Assembly (NCBI GenBank): GCA_946800325.1
Contig: OX326957.1
Location: 20,957,007 to 21,021,006 of the forward strand
Length of the DNA: 64,000 nucleotides
Reading direction: 5' to 3'
Origin: Luzula sylvatica
Lineage: Eukaryota > Streptophyta > Magnoliopsida > Poales > Juncaceae
Shown here: one piece after another, positions 1 through 11,904 of the stretch
Numbering within the stretch: the stretch's first letter is position 1
Layout: each line of letters opens with the position of its first letter
The notes under the pieces: model-generated
Seen by the model: only the letters and a program-made list of their open reading frames with translations
The model's database searches: none
What the model was told of the DNA's origin: nothing
Position numbers and translations under genes: made by a program

Positions 1-496
1 ATCGTATCTTTTACTGCATAACTTTTCACCAAATTTCACAAACACTAAGAAAGTTTGTTTTTCGATTCAAAACAAGATTTTAACGCTTTGTGGAGTTTAA
101 ATAACGTGTTTTGAGATCATTTGTATCGTATCTTTTACTACATAACTTTTCACCAAATTTCACAAACACTAAGAAAGTTTGTTTTTCGATTCAAAACAAG
201 ATTTTAACGCTTTGAGGAGTTCAAATAACGTGTTTTGAGATCATTTGTATCTTATCTTTTACTACATAACTTTTCACCAAATTTCACAAACACTAAGAAA
301 GTTTGTTTTTCGATTCAAAACAAGATTTTAACGCTTTGTGGAGTTCAAGTAACGTGTTTTGAGATCATTTGTATCGTATATTTTACTACATAACTTTTCA
401 CCAAATTTCACAAACACTAAGTAAGTTTGTTTTTCGATTCAAAACAAGATTTTAACGCTTTGTGGAGTTAAAATAACGTGTTTTGAGTTCATTTGT
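1..496 (+). repeat. HOR fragment: M18-M21, cut by the window start
   Basis: Four monomers (1, 125, 249, 373) precede the first M0. The M18 copy has p16G and p98T but keeps the normal p85 G. The M19 copy keeps p64 G. The M20 copy has p4T plus the rare p101G (CAAGTAAC, around 347). M21 has p8A and p50T with p98A. This plain-M18/plain-M19/p101G ending is the same as that before 11905 and 26413, so the window probably begins inside a 26-mer-type unit. Confidence 0.85.
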
Positions 497-1897
497 ATCG
501 TATCGTTTACTACATAACTTTTCACCAAATTTCACAAACACTAAGAAAGTTTGTTTTTCGATTCAGAACAAGATTTTAACGCTTTGTGGAGTTCCAATAA
601 CGTGTTTTGAGTTCATTTGTATCGTATCTTTTACTGCATAACTTTTCACCAAATTTCACAAACACTAAGAAAGTTTATTTTTCGATTCAAAACAAGATTT
701 TAACGCTTTTTGGAGTTTAAATAACGTGTTTTGAGATCATTTGTATCGTATCTTTTACTACATAACTTTTCACCAAATTTCACAAACACTAAGAAAGTTT
801 GTTTTTCGATTCAAAACAAGATTTTAACGCTTTGAGGAGTTCAAATAACGTGTTTTGAGATCATTTGTATCTTACCTTTTACTACATAACTTTTCACCAA
901 ATTTCACAAACACTAAGAAAGTTTGTTTTTCGATTCAAAACAAGATTTTAACGCTTGGTGGAGTTCAAATAACGTGTTTTGAGATCAATTGTATCGTATC
1001 TTTTACTACATAACTTTTCACCAAATTTCACAAACAGTAAGAAAGTTTGTTTTTCGATTCAAAATAAGATTTTAACGCTTTGAGGAGTTTAAATAACGTG
1101 TTTTGAGATCATTTGTATCGTATATTTTACTAAATAACTTTTCACCAAATTTCACAAACACTAAGAAAGTTTGTTTTTCGATTCAAAACAAGATTTTAAC
1201 GCTTTGTGGAGTTCAAATAACGTGTTTTGAGTTCATTTGTATCGTATGTTTTACTGCATAACTTTTCACCAAATTTCACAAACACTAAGAAAGTTTGTTT
1301 TTCGATTCAAAACAAGATTTTAACGCTTTGTGGAGTTCAAATAACGTGTTTTGAGATCATTTGTATCGTATCTTTTACTGCATAACTTTTCACCAAATTT
1401 CACAAACACTAAGAAAGTTTGTTTTTCGATTCAAAACAAGATTTTAACGCTTTGTGGAGTTCCAATAACGTGTTTTGAGTTCATTTGCATCGTATCTTTT
1501 ACTACATAACTTTTCACCAAATTTCACAAACACTAAAAAAGTTTGTTTTTCGATTCAAAACAAGATTTTAACGCTTTGTGGAGTTCAAATAACGTGTTTT
1601 GAGTTCATTTGTATCGTATGTTTTACTGCATAACTTTTCACCAAATTTCACAAACACTAAGAAAGTTTGTTTTTCGATTCAAAACAAGATTTTAACGCTT
1701 TGTGGAGTTCAAATAACGTGTTTTGAGATCATTTGTATCGTATCTTTTACTGCATAACTTTTCACCAAATTTCACAAACACTAAGAAAGTTTGTTTTTCG
1801 ATTCAAAACAAGATTTTAACGCTTTGTGGAGTTCCAATAACGTGTTTTGAGTTCATTTGTATCGTATCTTTTACTACATAACTTTTCACCAAATTTC

Positions 1898-1918
1898 ACA
1901 AACACTAAGAAAGTTTGT
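1898..1918. repeat. 6-bp inverted repeat in the monomer, 9-nt loop (representative copy)
   Basis: ACAAAC at p38-43 is the exact reverse complement of GTTTGT at p53-58, separated by 9 bases. The element is present in most monomers. It is broken by several of the HOR-diagnostic variants: p43T (M12), p53T (some M2), p53C (some M5), p54A (two hybrid M20/M21 monomers), p57A (M1 and M13) and the p57 deletion (the 123-bp monomers). None of these is compensated in the opposite arm. A hairpin or protein-binding role is possible but not shown. Confidence 0.7.
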
Positions 1919-1926
1919 TTTTCGAT

Positions 1927-1974
1927 TCAAAACAAGATTTTAACGCTTTGTGGAGTTCAAATAACGTGTTTTGA
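1927..1974. repeat. 8-bp inverted repeat in the monomer, 32-nt spacer (representative copy)
   Basis: TCAAAACA at p67-74 is the exact reverse complement of TGTTTTGA at p107-114. The right arm is nearly invariant; exceptions seen are GGTTTGAG at about 42020 and TTTCGAG at about 45743. The left arm is altered in defined HOR positions: p70G in M0 and M17, p73T in M4, p74T in M14. About four of 22 monomers per unit therefore carry a weakened dyad. Whether this is a binding site or a coincidence of an AT-rich unit cannot be told from sequence. Confidence 0.65.
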
Positions 1975-3100
1975 GTTCATTTGTATCGTATCTTTTACTA
2001 CATAACTTTTCACCAAATTTCACAAATACTAAGGAAGTTTGTTTTTCGATTCAAAACAAGATTTTAACGCTTTGTGGAGTTCAAATAACGTGTTTTGAGA
2101 TCATTTGTATCGTATCTTTTACTACATAACTTTTTACCAAATTTCACAAACACTAAGTAAGTTTATTTTTCGATTCAAAACAAGATTTTAACGTTTTGAG
2201 GAGTTCAAATAACGTGTTTTGAGATCATTTATATCGTATCTTATACTGCATAACTTTTCACCAAATTTCACAAACACTAAGAAAGTTTGTTTTTCGATTC
2301 AAAACTAGATTTTAACGCTTTGAGGAGTTCAAATAACGTGTTTTGAGATCATTTGTATCTTATCTTTTACTACATAACTTTTCACCAAATTTCACAAACA
2401 CTAAGAAAGTTTGTTTTTCGATTCAAAACAAGATTTTAACGCTTTGTGGAGTTCAAATAACGTGTTTTGAGATCATTTGTATCGTATCTTTTACTACATA
2501 ACTTTTCACCAAATTTCACAAACACTAAGAAAGTTTGTTTTTCGATTCAAAACAAGATTTTAACGCTTTGTGGAGTTCCAATAACGTGTTTTGAGTTCAT
2601 TTGTATCGTATCTTTTACTACATAACTTTTCACCAAATTTCACAAACACTAAGAAAGTTTGTTTTTCGATTCAGAACAAGATTTTAACGCTTTGTGGAGT
2701 TCCAATAACGTGTTTTGAGTTCATTTGTATCGTATCTTTTACTGCATAACTTTTCACCAAATTTCACAAACACTAAGAAAGTTTGTTTTTCGATTCAAAA
2801 CAAGATTTTAACACTTTGTGGAGTTTAAATAACGTGTTTTGAGATCATTTGTATCGTATCTTTTACTACATAACTTTTCACCAAATTTCACAAACACTAA
2901 GAAAGTTTGTTTTTCTATTCAAAACAAGATTTTAACGCTTTGAGGAGTTCAAATAACGTGTTTTGAGATCATTTGTATCTTATCTTTTACTACATAACTT
3001 TTCACCAAATTTCACAAACACTAAGAAAGTTTGTTTTTCGATTCAAAACAAGATTTTAACGCTTTGTGGAGTTAAAATAACGTGTTTTGAGTTCATTTGT

Positions 3101-5952
3101 ATCGTATCGTTTACTACATAACTTTTCACCAAATTTCACAAACACTAAGAAAGTTTGTTTTTCGATTCAGAACAAGATTTTAACGCTTTGTGGAGTTCCA
3201 ATAACGTGTTTTGAGTTCATTTGTATCGTATCTTTTACTGCATAACTTTTCACCAAATTTCACAAACACTAAGAAAGTTTATTTTTCGATTCAAAACAAG
3301 ATTTTAACGCTTTTTGGAGTTTAAATAACGTGTTTTGAGATCATTTGTATCGTATCTTTTACTACATAACTTTTCACCAAATTTCACAAACACTAAGAAA
3401 TTTTGTTTTTCGATTCAAAACAAGATTTTAACGCTTTGAGGAGTTCAAATAACGTGTTTTGAGATCATTTGTATCTTATCTTTTACTACATAACTTTTCA
3501 CCAAATTTCACAAACACTAAGAAAGTTTGTTTTTCGATTCAAAACAAGATTTTAACGCTTGGTGGAGTTCAAATAACGTGTTTTGAGATCATTTGTATCG
3601 TATCTTTTACTACATAACTTTTCACCAAATTTCACAAACACTAAGAAAGTTTGTTTTTCGATTCAAAATAAGATTTTTACGCTTTGAGGAGTTTAAATAA
3701 CGTGTTTTGAGATCATTTGTATCGTATCTTTTACTAAATAACTTTTCACCAAATTTCACAAACACTAAGAAAGTTTGTTTTTCGATTCAAAACAAGATTT
3801 TAACGCTTTGTGGAGTTCAAATAACGTGTTTTGAGTTCATTTGTATCGTATGTTTTACTGCATAACTTTTCACCAAATTTCACAAACACTAAGAAAGTTT
3901 GTTTTTCGATTCAAAACAAGATTTTAACGCTTTGTGGAGTTCAAATAACGTGTTTTGAGATCATTTGTATCGTATCTTTTACTGCATAACTTTTCACCAA
4001 ATTTCACAAACACTAAGAAAGTTTGTTTTTCGATTCAAAACAAGATTTTAACGCTTTGTGGAGTTCCAATAACGTGTTTTGAGTTCATTTGTATCGTATC
4101 TTTTACTACATAACTTTTCACCAAATTTCACAAACACTAAGAAAGTTTGTTTTTCGATTCAAAACAAGATTTTAACGCTTTGTGGAGTTCCAATAACGTG
4201 TTTTGAGTTCATTTGCATCGTATCTTTTACTACATAACTTTTCACCAAATTTCACAAACACTAAGAAAGTTTGTTTTTCGATTCAAAACAAGATTTTAAC
4301 GCTTTGTGGAGTTCAAATAACGTGTTTTGAGTTCATTTGTATCGTATGTTTTACTGCATAACTTTTCACCAAATTTCACAAACACTAAGAAAGTTTGTTT
4401 TTCGATTCAAAACAAGATTTTAACGCTTTGTGGAGTTCAAATAACGTGTTTTGAGATCATTTGTATCGTATCTTTTACTGCATAACTTTTCACCAAATTT
4501 CACAAACACTAAGAAAGTTTGTTTTTCGATTCAAAACAAGATTTTAACGCTTTGTGGAGTTCCAATAACGTGTTTTGAGTTCATTTGTATCGTATCTTTT
4601 ACTACATAACTTTTCACCAAATTTCACAAACACTAAGAAAGTTTGTTTTTCGATTCAAAACAAGATTTTAACGCTTTGTGGAGTTCAAATAACGTGTTTT
4701 GAGTTCATTTGTATCGTATCTTTTACTACATAACTTTTCACCAAATTTCACAAATACTAAGGAAGTTTGTTTTTCGATTCAAAACAAGATTTTAACGCTT
4801 TGTGGAGTTCAAATAACGTGTTTTGAGATCATTTGTATCGTATCTTTTACTACATAACTTTTTACCAAATTTCACAAACACTAAGTAAGTTTATTTTTCG
4901 ATTCAAAACAAGATTTTAACGTTTTGAGGAGTTCAAATAACGTGTTTTGAGATCATTTATATCGTATCTTATACTGCATAACTTTTCACCAAATTTCACA
5001 AACACTAAGAAAGTTTGTTTTTCGATTCAAAACTAGATTTTAACGCTTTGAGGAGTTCAAATAACGTGTTTTGAGATCATTTGTATCTTATCTTTTACTA
5101 CATAACTTTTCACCAAATTTCACAAACACTAAGAAAGTTTGTTTTTCGATTCAAAACAAGATTTTAACGCTTTGTGGAGTTCAAATAACGTGTTTTGAGA
5201 TCATTTGTATCGTATCTTTTACTACATAACTTTTCACCAAATTTCACAAACACTAAGAAAGTTTGTTTTTCGATTCAAAACAAGATTTTAACGCTTTGTG
5301 GAGTTCCAATAACGTGTTTTGAGTTCATTTGTATCGTATCTTTTACTACATAACTTTTCACCAAATTTCACAAACACTAAGAAAGTTTGTTTTTCGATTC
5401 AGAACAAGATTTTAACGCTTTGTGGAGTTCCAATAACGTGTTTTGAGTTCATTTGTATCGTATCTTTTACTGCATAACTTTTCCCCAAATTTCACAAACA
5501 CTAAGAAAGTTTGTTTTTCGATTCAAAACAAGATTTTAACACTTTGTGGAGTTTAAATAACGTGTTTTGAGATCATTTGTATCGTATCTTTTACTACATA
5601 ACTTTTCACCAAATTTCACAAACACTAAGAAAGTTTGTTTTTCTATTCAAAACAAGATTTTAACGCTTTGAGGAGTTCAAATAACGTGTTTTGAGATCAT
5701 TTGTATCTTATCTTTTACTACATAACTTTTCACCAAATTTCACAAACACTAAGAAAGTTTGTTTTTCGATTCAAAACAAGATTTTAACGCTTTGTGGAGT
5801 TCAAATAACGTGTTTTGAGATCATTTGTATCGTATATTTTACTACATAACTTTTCACCAAATTTCACAAACACTAAGTAAGTTTGTTTTTCGATTCAAAA
5901 CAAGATTTTAACGCTTTGTGGAGTTAAAATAACGTGTTTTGAGTTCATTTGT
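3101..5952 (+). repeat. HOR unit, 23 monomers, type B
   Basis: This is the 22-mer plus one monomer. Type B markers: M2 at 3349 with p53T (GAAATTTTG), M3 at 3473 without p7C, M4 at 3597 with p73T and p81T-type TTTTTAC. The extra monomer at 4093 (p99C, p116T) lies between M7 (3969) and M8 (4217, preceded by p124C). M18 at 5457 carries the uncommon p28C (TTCCCC). M21 at 5829 is complete. Length is 23 x 124 = 2852 bp. Confidence 0.9.
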
Positions 5953-8900
5953 ATCGTATCGTTTACTACATAACTTTTCACCAAATTTCACAAACACTAA
6001 GAAAGTTTGTTTTTCGATTCAGAACAAGATTTTAACGCTTTGTGGAGTTCCAATAACGTGTTTTGAGTTCATTTGTATCGTATCTTTTACTGCATAACTT
6101 TTCACCAAATTTCACAAACACTAAGAAAGTTTATTTTTCGATTCAAAACAAGATTTTAACGCTTTTTGGAGTTTAAATAACGTGTTTTGAGATCATTTGT
6201 ATCGTATCTTTTACTACATAACTTTTCACCAAATTTCACAAACACTAAGAAATTTTGTTTTTCGATTCAAAACAAGATTTTAACGCTTTGAGGAGTTCAA
6301 ATAACGTGTTTTGAGATCATTTGTATCTTATCTTTTACTACATAACTTTTCACCAAATTTCACAAACACTAAGAAAGTTTGTTTTTCGATTCAAAACAAG
6401 ATTTTAACGCTTGGTGGAGTTCAAATAACGTGTTTTGAGATCATTTGTATCGTATCTTTTACTACATAACTTTTCACCAAATTTCACAAACACTAAGAAA
6501 GTTTGTTTTTCGATTCAAAATAAGATTTTTACGCTTTGAGGAGTTTAAATAACGTGTTTTGAGATCATTTGTATCGTATCTTTTACTAAATAACTTTTCA
6601 CCAAATTTCACAAACACTAAGAAACTTTGTTTTTCGATTCAAAACAAGATTTTAACGCTTTGTGGAGTTCAAATAACGTGTTTTGAGTTCATTTGTATCG
6701 TATGTTTTACTGCATAACTTTTCACCAAATTTCACAAACACTAAGAAAGTTTGTTTTTCGATTCAAAACAAGATTTTAACGCTTTGTGGAGTTCAAATAA
6801 CGTGTTTTGAGATCATTTGTATCGTATCTTTTACTGCATAACTTTTCACCAAATTTCACAAACACTAAGAAAGTTTGTTTTTCGATTCAAAACAAGATTT
6901 TAACGCTTTGTGGAGTTCCAATAACGTGTTTTGAGTTCATTTGCATCGTATCTTTTACTACATAACTTTTCACCAAATTTCACAAACACTAAGAAAGTTT
7001 GTTTTTCGATTCAAAACAAGATTTTAACGCTTTGTGGAGTTCAAATAACGTGTTTTGAGTTCATTTGTATCGTATGTTTTACTGCATAACTTTTCACCAA
7101 ATTTCACAAACACTAAGAAAGTTTGTTTTTCGATTCAAAACAAGATTTTAACGCTTTGTGGAGTTCAAATAACGTGTTTTGAGATCATTTGTATCGTATC
7201 TTTTACTGCATAACTTTTCACCAAATTTCACAAACACTAAGAAAGTTTGTTTTTCGATTCAAAACAAGATTTTAACGCTTTGTGGAGTTCCAATAACGTG
7301 TTTTGAGTTCATTTGTATCGTATCTTTTACTACATAACTTTTCACCAAATTTCACAAACACTAAGAAAGTTTGTTTTTCGATTCAAAACAAGATTTTAAC
7401 GCTTTGTGGAGTTCAAATAACGTGTTTTGAGTTCATTTGTATCGTATCTTTTACTACATAACTTTTCACCAAATTTCACAAATACTAAGGAAGTTTGTTT
7501 TTCGATTCAAAACAAGATTTTAACGCTTTGTGGAGTTCAAATAACGTGTTTTGAGATCATTTGTATCGTATCTTTTACTACATAACTTTTTACCAAATTT
7601 CACAAACACTAAGTAAGTTTATTTTTCGATTCAAAACAAGATTTTAACGTTTTGAGGAGTTCAAATAACGTGTTTTGAGATCATTTATATCGTATCTTAT
7701 ACTGCATAACTTTTCACCAAATTTCACAAACACTAAGAAAGTTTGTTTTTCGATTCAAAACTAGATTTTAACGCTTTGAGGAGTTCAAATAACGTGTTTT
7801 GAGATCATTTGTATCTTATCTTTTACTACATAACTTTTCACCAAATTTCACAAACACTAAGAAAGTTTGTTTTTCGATTCAAAACAAGATTTTAACGCTT
7901 TGTGGAGTTCAAATAACGTGTTTTGAGATCATTTGTATCGTATCTTTTACTACATAACTTTTCACCAAATTTCACAAACACTAAGAAAGTTTGTTTTTCG
8001 ATTCAAAACAAGATTTTAACGCTTTGTGGAGTTCCAATAACGTGTTTTGAGTTCATTTGTATCGTATCTTTTACTACATAACTTTTCACCAAATTTCACA
8101 AACACTAAGAAAGTTTGTTTTTCGATTCAGAACAAGATTTTAACGCTTTGTGGAGTTCCAATAACGTGTTTTGAGTTCATTTGTATCGTATCTTTCACTG
8201 CATAACTTTTCCCCAAATTTCACAAACACTAAGAAAGTTTGTTTTTCGATTCAAAACAAGATTTTAACACTTTGTGGAGTTTAAATAACGTGTTTTGAGA
8301 TCATTTGTATCGTATCTTTTACTACATAACTTTTCACCAAATTTCACAAACACTAAGAAAGTTTGTTTTTCTATTCAAAACAAGATTTTAACGCTTTGAG
8401 GAGTTCAAATAACGTGTTTTGAGATCATTTGTATCTTATCTTTTACTACATAACTTTTCACCAAATTTCACAAACACTAAGAAAGTTTGTTTTTCGATTC
8501 AAAACAAGATTTTAACGCTTTGTGGAGTTCAAATAACGTGTTTTGAGATCATTTGTATCGTATATTTTACTACATAACTTTTCACCAAATTTCACAAACA
8601 CTAAGTAAGTTTGTTTTTCGATTCAAAACAAGATTTTAACGCTTTGTGGAGTTAAAATAACGTGTTTTGAGTTCATTTGTATCGTATCGTTTACTACATA
8701 ACTTTTCACCAAATTTCACAAACACTAAGAAAGTTTGTTTTTCGATTCAGAACAAGATTTTAACGCTTTGTGGAGTTCCAATAACGTGTTTTGAGTTCAT
8801 TTGTATCGTATCTTTTACTGCATAACTTTTCACCAAATTTCACAAACACTAAGAAAGTTTATTTTTCGATTCAAAACAAGATTTTAACGCTTTTTGGAGT

Positions 8901-11409
8901 TTAAATAACGTGTTTTGAGATCATTTGTATCGTATCTTTTACTACATAACTTTTCACCAAATTTCACAAACACTAAGAAATTTTGTTTTTCGATTCAAAA
9001 CAAGATTTTAACGCTTTGAGGAGTTCAAATAACGTGTTTTGAGATCATTTGTATCTTATCTTTTACTACATAACTTTTCACCAAATTTCACAAACACTAA
9101 GAAAGTTTGTTTTTCGATTCAAAACAAGATTTTAACGCTTGGTGGAGTTCAAATAACGTGTTTTGAGATCATTTGTATCGTATCTTTTACTACATAACTT
9201 TTCACCAAATTTCACAAACACTAAGAAAGTTTGTTTTTCGATTCAAAATAAGATTTTTACGCTTTGAGGAGTTTAAATAACGTGTTTTGAGATCATTTGT
9301 ATCGTATCTTTTACTAAATAACTTTTCACCAAATTTCACAAACACTAAGAAACTTTGTTTTTCGATTCAAAACAAGATTTTAACGCTTTGTGGAGTTCAA
9401 ATAACGTGTTTTGAGTTCATTTGTATCGTATGTTTTACTGCATAACTTTTCACCAAATTTCACAAACACTAAGAAAGTTTGTTTTTCGATTCAAAACAAG
9501 ATTTTAACGCTTTGTGGAGTTCAAATAACGTGTTTTGAGATCATTTGTATCGTATCTTTTACTGCATAACTTTTCACCAAATTTCACAAACACTAAGAAA
9601 GTTTGTTTTTCGATTCAAAACAAGATTTTAACGCTTTGTGGAGTTCCAATAACGTGTTTTGAGTTCATTTGTATCGTATCTTTTACTACATAACTTTTCA
9701 CCAAATTTCACAAACACTAAGAAAGTTTGTTTTTCGATTCAGAACAAGATTTTAACGCTTTGTGGAGTTCAAATAACGTGTTTTGAGTTCATTTGTATCG
9801 TATGTTTTACTGCATAACTTTTCACCAAATTTCACAAACACTAAGAAAGTTTGTTTTTCGATTCAAAACAAGATTTTAACGCTTTGTGGAGTTCAAATAA
9901 CGTGTTTTGAGATCATTTGTATCGTATCTTTTACTGCATAACTTTTCACCAAATTTCACAAACACTAAGAAAGTTTGTTTTTCGATTCAAAACAAGATTT
10001 TAACGCTTTGTGGAGTTCAAATAACGTGTTTTGAGATCATTTGTATCGTATCTTTTACTGCATAACTTTTCACCAAATTTCACAAACACTAAGAAAGTTT
10101 GTTTTTCGATTCAAAACAAGATTTTAACGCTTTGTGGAGTTCCAATAACGTGTTTTGAGTTCATTTGCATCGTATCTTTTACTACATAACTTTTCACCAA
10201 ATTTCACAAACACTAAGAAAGTTTGTTTTTCGATTCAAAACAAGATTTTAACGCTTTGTGGAGTTCAAATAACGTGTTTTGAGTTCATTTGTATCGTATG
10301 TTTTACTGCATAACTTTTCACCAAATTTCACAAACACTAAGAAAGTTTGTTTTTCGATTCAAAACAAGATTTTAACGCTTTGTGGAGTTCAAATAACCTG
10401 TTTTGAGATCATTTGTATCGTATCTTTTACTGCATAACTTTTCACCAAATTTCACAAACACTAAGAAAGTTTGTTTTTCGATTCAAAACAAGATTTTAAC
10501 GCTTTGTGGAGTTCCAATAACGTGTTTTGAGTTCATTTGTATCGTATCTTTTACTACATAACTTTTCACCAAATTTCACAAACACTAAGAAAGTTTGTTT
10601 TTCGATTCAAAACAAGATTTTAACGCTTTGTGGAGTTCAAATAACGTGTTTTGAGTTCATTTGTATCGTATCTTTTACTACATAACTTTTCACCAAATTT
10701 CACAAATACTAAGGAAGTTTGTTTTTCGATTCAAAACAAGATTTTAACGCTTTGTGGAGTTCAAATAACGTGTTTTGAGATCATTTGTATCGTATCTTTT
10801 ACTACATAACTTTTTACCAAATTTCACAAACACTAAGTAAGTTTATTTTTCGATTCAAAACAAGATTTTAACGTTTTGAGGAGTTCAAATAACGTGTTTT
10901 GAGATCATTTATATCGTATCTTATACTGCATAACTTTTCACCAAATTTCACAAACACTAAGAAAGTTTGTTTTTCGATTCAAAACTAGATTTTAACGCTT
11001 TGAGGAGTTCAAATAACGTGTTTTGAGATCATTTGTATCTTATCTTTTACTACATAACTTTTCACCAAATTTCACAAACACTAAGAAAGTTTGTTTTTCG
11101 ATTCAAAACAAGATTTTAACGCTTTGTGGAGTTCAAATAACGTGTTTTGAGATCATTTGTATCGTATCTTTTACTACATAACTTTTCACCAAATTTCACA
11201 AACACTAAGAAAGTTTGTTTTTCGATTCAAAACAAGATTTTAACGCTTTGTGGAGTTCCAATAACGTGTTTTGAGTTCATTTGTATCGTATCTTTTACTA
11301 CATAACTTTTCACCAAATTTCACAAACACTAAGAAAGTTTGTTTTTCGATTCAGAACAAGATTTTAACGCTTTGTGGAGTTCCAATAACGTGTTTTGAGT
11401 TCATTTGTA
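4217..11409 (+). repeat. Long-range duplicate, left copy (partner 34349-41541)
   Basis: This 7.2-kb stretch recurs 30,132 bp (243 monomers) further on. It shares M18 p28C (5457 and 35589), M5 p53C (6573 and 36705), the private M18 p12C (8185 and 38317), and p106C (10395 and 40527). The right edge is where M18 to M20 differ at the end of the 26-mer. Confidence 0.8.
5953..8680 (+). repeat. HOR unit, 22 monomers, type B with M5 p53C
   Basis: This is a full 22-monomer unit of 2728 bp. M2 at 6201 has p53T, and M5 at 6573 has p53C (GAAACTTTG). M8 at 6945 follows p124C. M18 at 8185 has p28C plus the private p12C (TCTTTCACTG), which recurs at 38317. M21 at 8557 is complete. Confidence 0.9.
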
Positions 11410-11904
11410 TCGTATCTTTTACTGCATAACTTTTCACCAAATTTCACAAACACTAAGAAAGTTTGTTTTTCGATTCAAAACAAGATTTTAACGCTTTGTG
11501 GAGTTTAAATAACGTGTTTTGAGATCATTTGTATCGTATCTTTTACTACATAACTTTTCACCAAATTTCACAAACACTAAGAAAGTTTGTTTTTCGATTC
11601 AAAACAAGATTTTAACGCTTTGAGGAGTTCAAATAACGTGTTTTGAGATCATTTGTATCTTATCTTTTACTACATAACTTTTCACCAAATTTCACAAACA
11701 CTAAGAAAGTTTGTTTTTCGATTCAAAACAAGATTTTAACGCTTTGTGGAGTTCAAGTAACGTGTTTTGAGATCATTTGTATCGTATATTTTACTACATA
11801 ACTTTTCACCAAATTTCACAAACACTAAGTAAGTTTGTTTTTCGATTCAAAACAAGATTTTAACGCTTTGTGGAGTTAAAATAACGTGTTTTGAGTTCAT
11901 TTGT
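8681..11904 (+). repeat. HOR unit, 26 monomers, type B
   Basis: This unit has four monomers more than the 22-mer (3224 bp). M0-M7 run from 8681 to 9672. The monomer at 9673 is a hybrid: its p70G resembles M17 or M0, while its tail (p98C, p99A, p116T) resembles M8. It is followed by 9797 (p8G), 9921 (p16G, p116A) and 10045 (p16G, p99C), then M8 at 10169. M9 at 10293 carries the private p106C (AACCTG, at 10395). The end differs from most units: M18 (11409) lacks p85A, M19 (11533) lacks p64T, and M20 (11657) has p101G. Confidence 0.9.

Larger units (their letters stand above)
1861..1984 (+). repeat. Representative monomer (majority sequence except p116)
   Basis: This copy is a good reference for the monomer; it differs from the majority sequence I derived only by T instead of A at p116. 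Composition is 20 C and 16 G in 124 bases, about 29% G+C. It has four CpG dinucleotides (C at p3, p63, p84, p105) and no CHG site on either strand. A- and T-runs are spread through the unit. It contains a 6-bp dyad (p38-43 with p53-58) and an 8-bp dyad (p67-74 with p107-114). With A at p116 most other monomers have GATC at p115-118; the T116 class lacks it. The length is shorter than a canonical nucleosome footprint. I do not recognise the family from memory. Confidence 0.95.
497..3100 (+). repeat. HOR unit, 21 monomers, type A
   Basis: M0 at 497 has p9G and p70G. The type A markers are present: M3 at 869 with p7C, p120A before M4, M4 at 993 with p45G (CAGTAAG), and M5 at 1117 with p8A. M8 at 1489 follows p124C and has a private A-run change near 1537. 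M12 (1985), M13 (2109) and M14 (2233) show their usual variants. The last monomer, 2977-3100, begins as M20 (p4T) and ends as M21 (p98A, p116T), so one monomer has been lost by an exchange within the M20/M21 pair: 21 x 124 = 2604 bp. Confidence 0.9.

Noticed and set aside
1920..1936. CENP-B box-like TTCG followed by A five bases on (p60-p76)
   Set aside because: The TTCG and the central A fit the box, but the essential CGGG is ACAA. Only half of the required bases are present.
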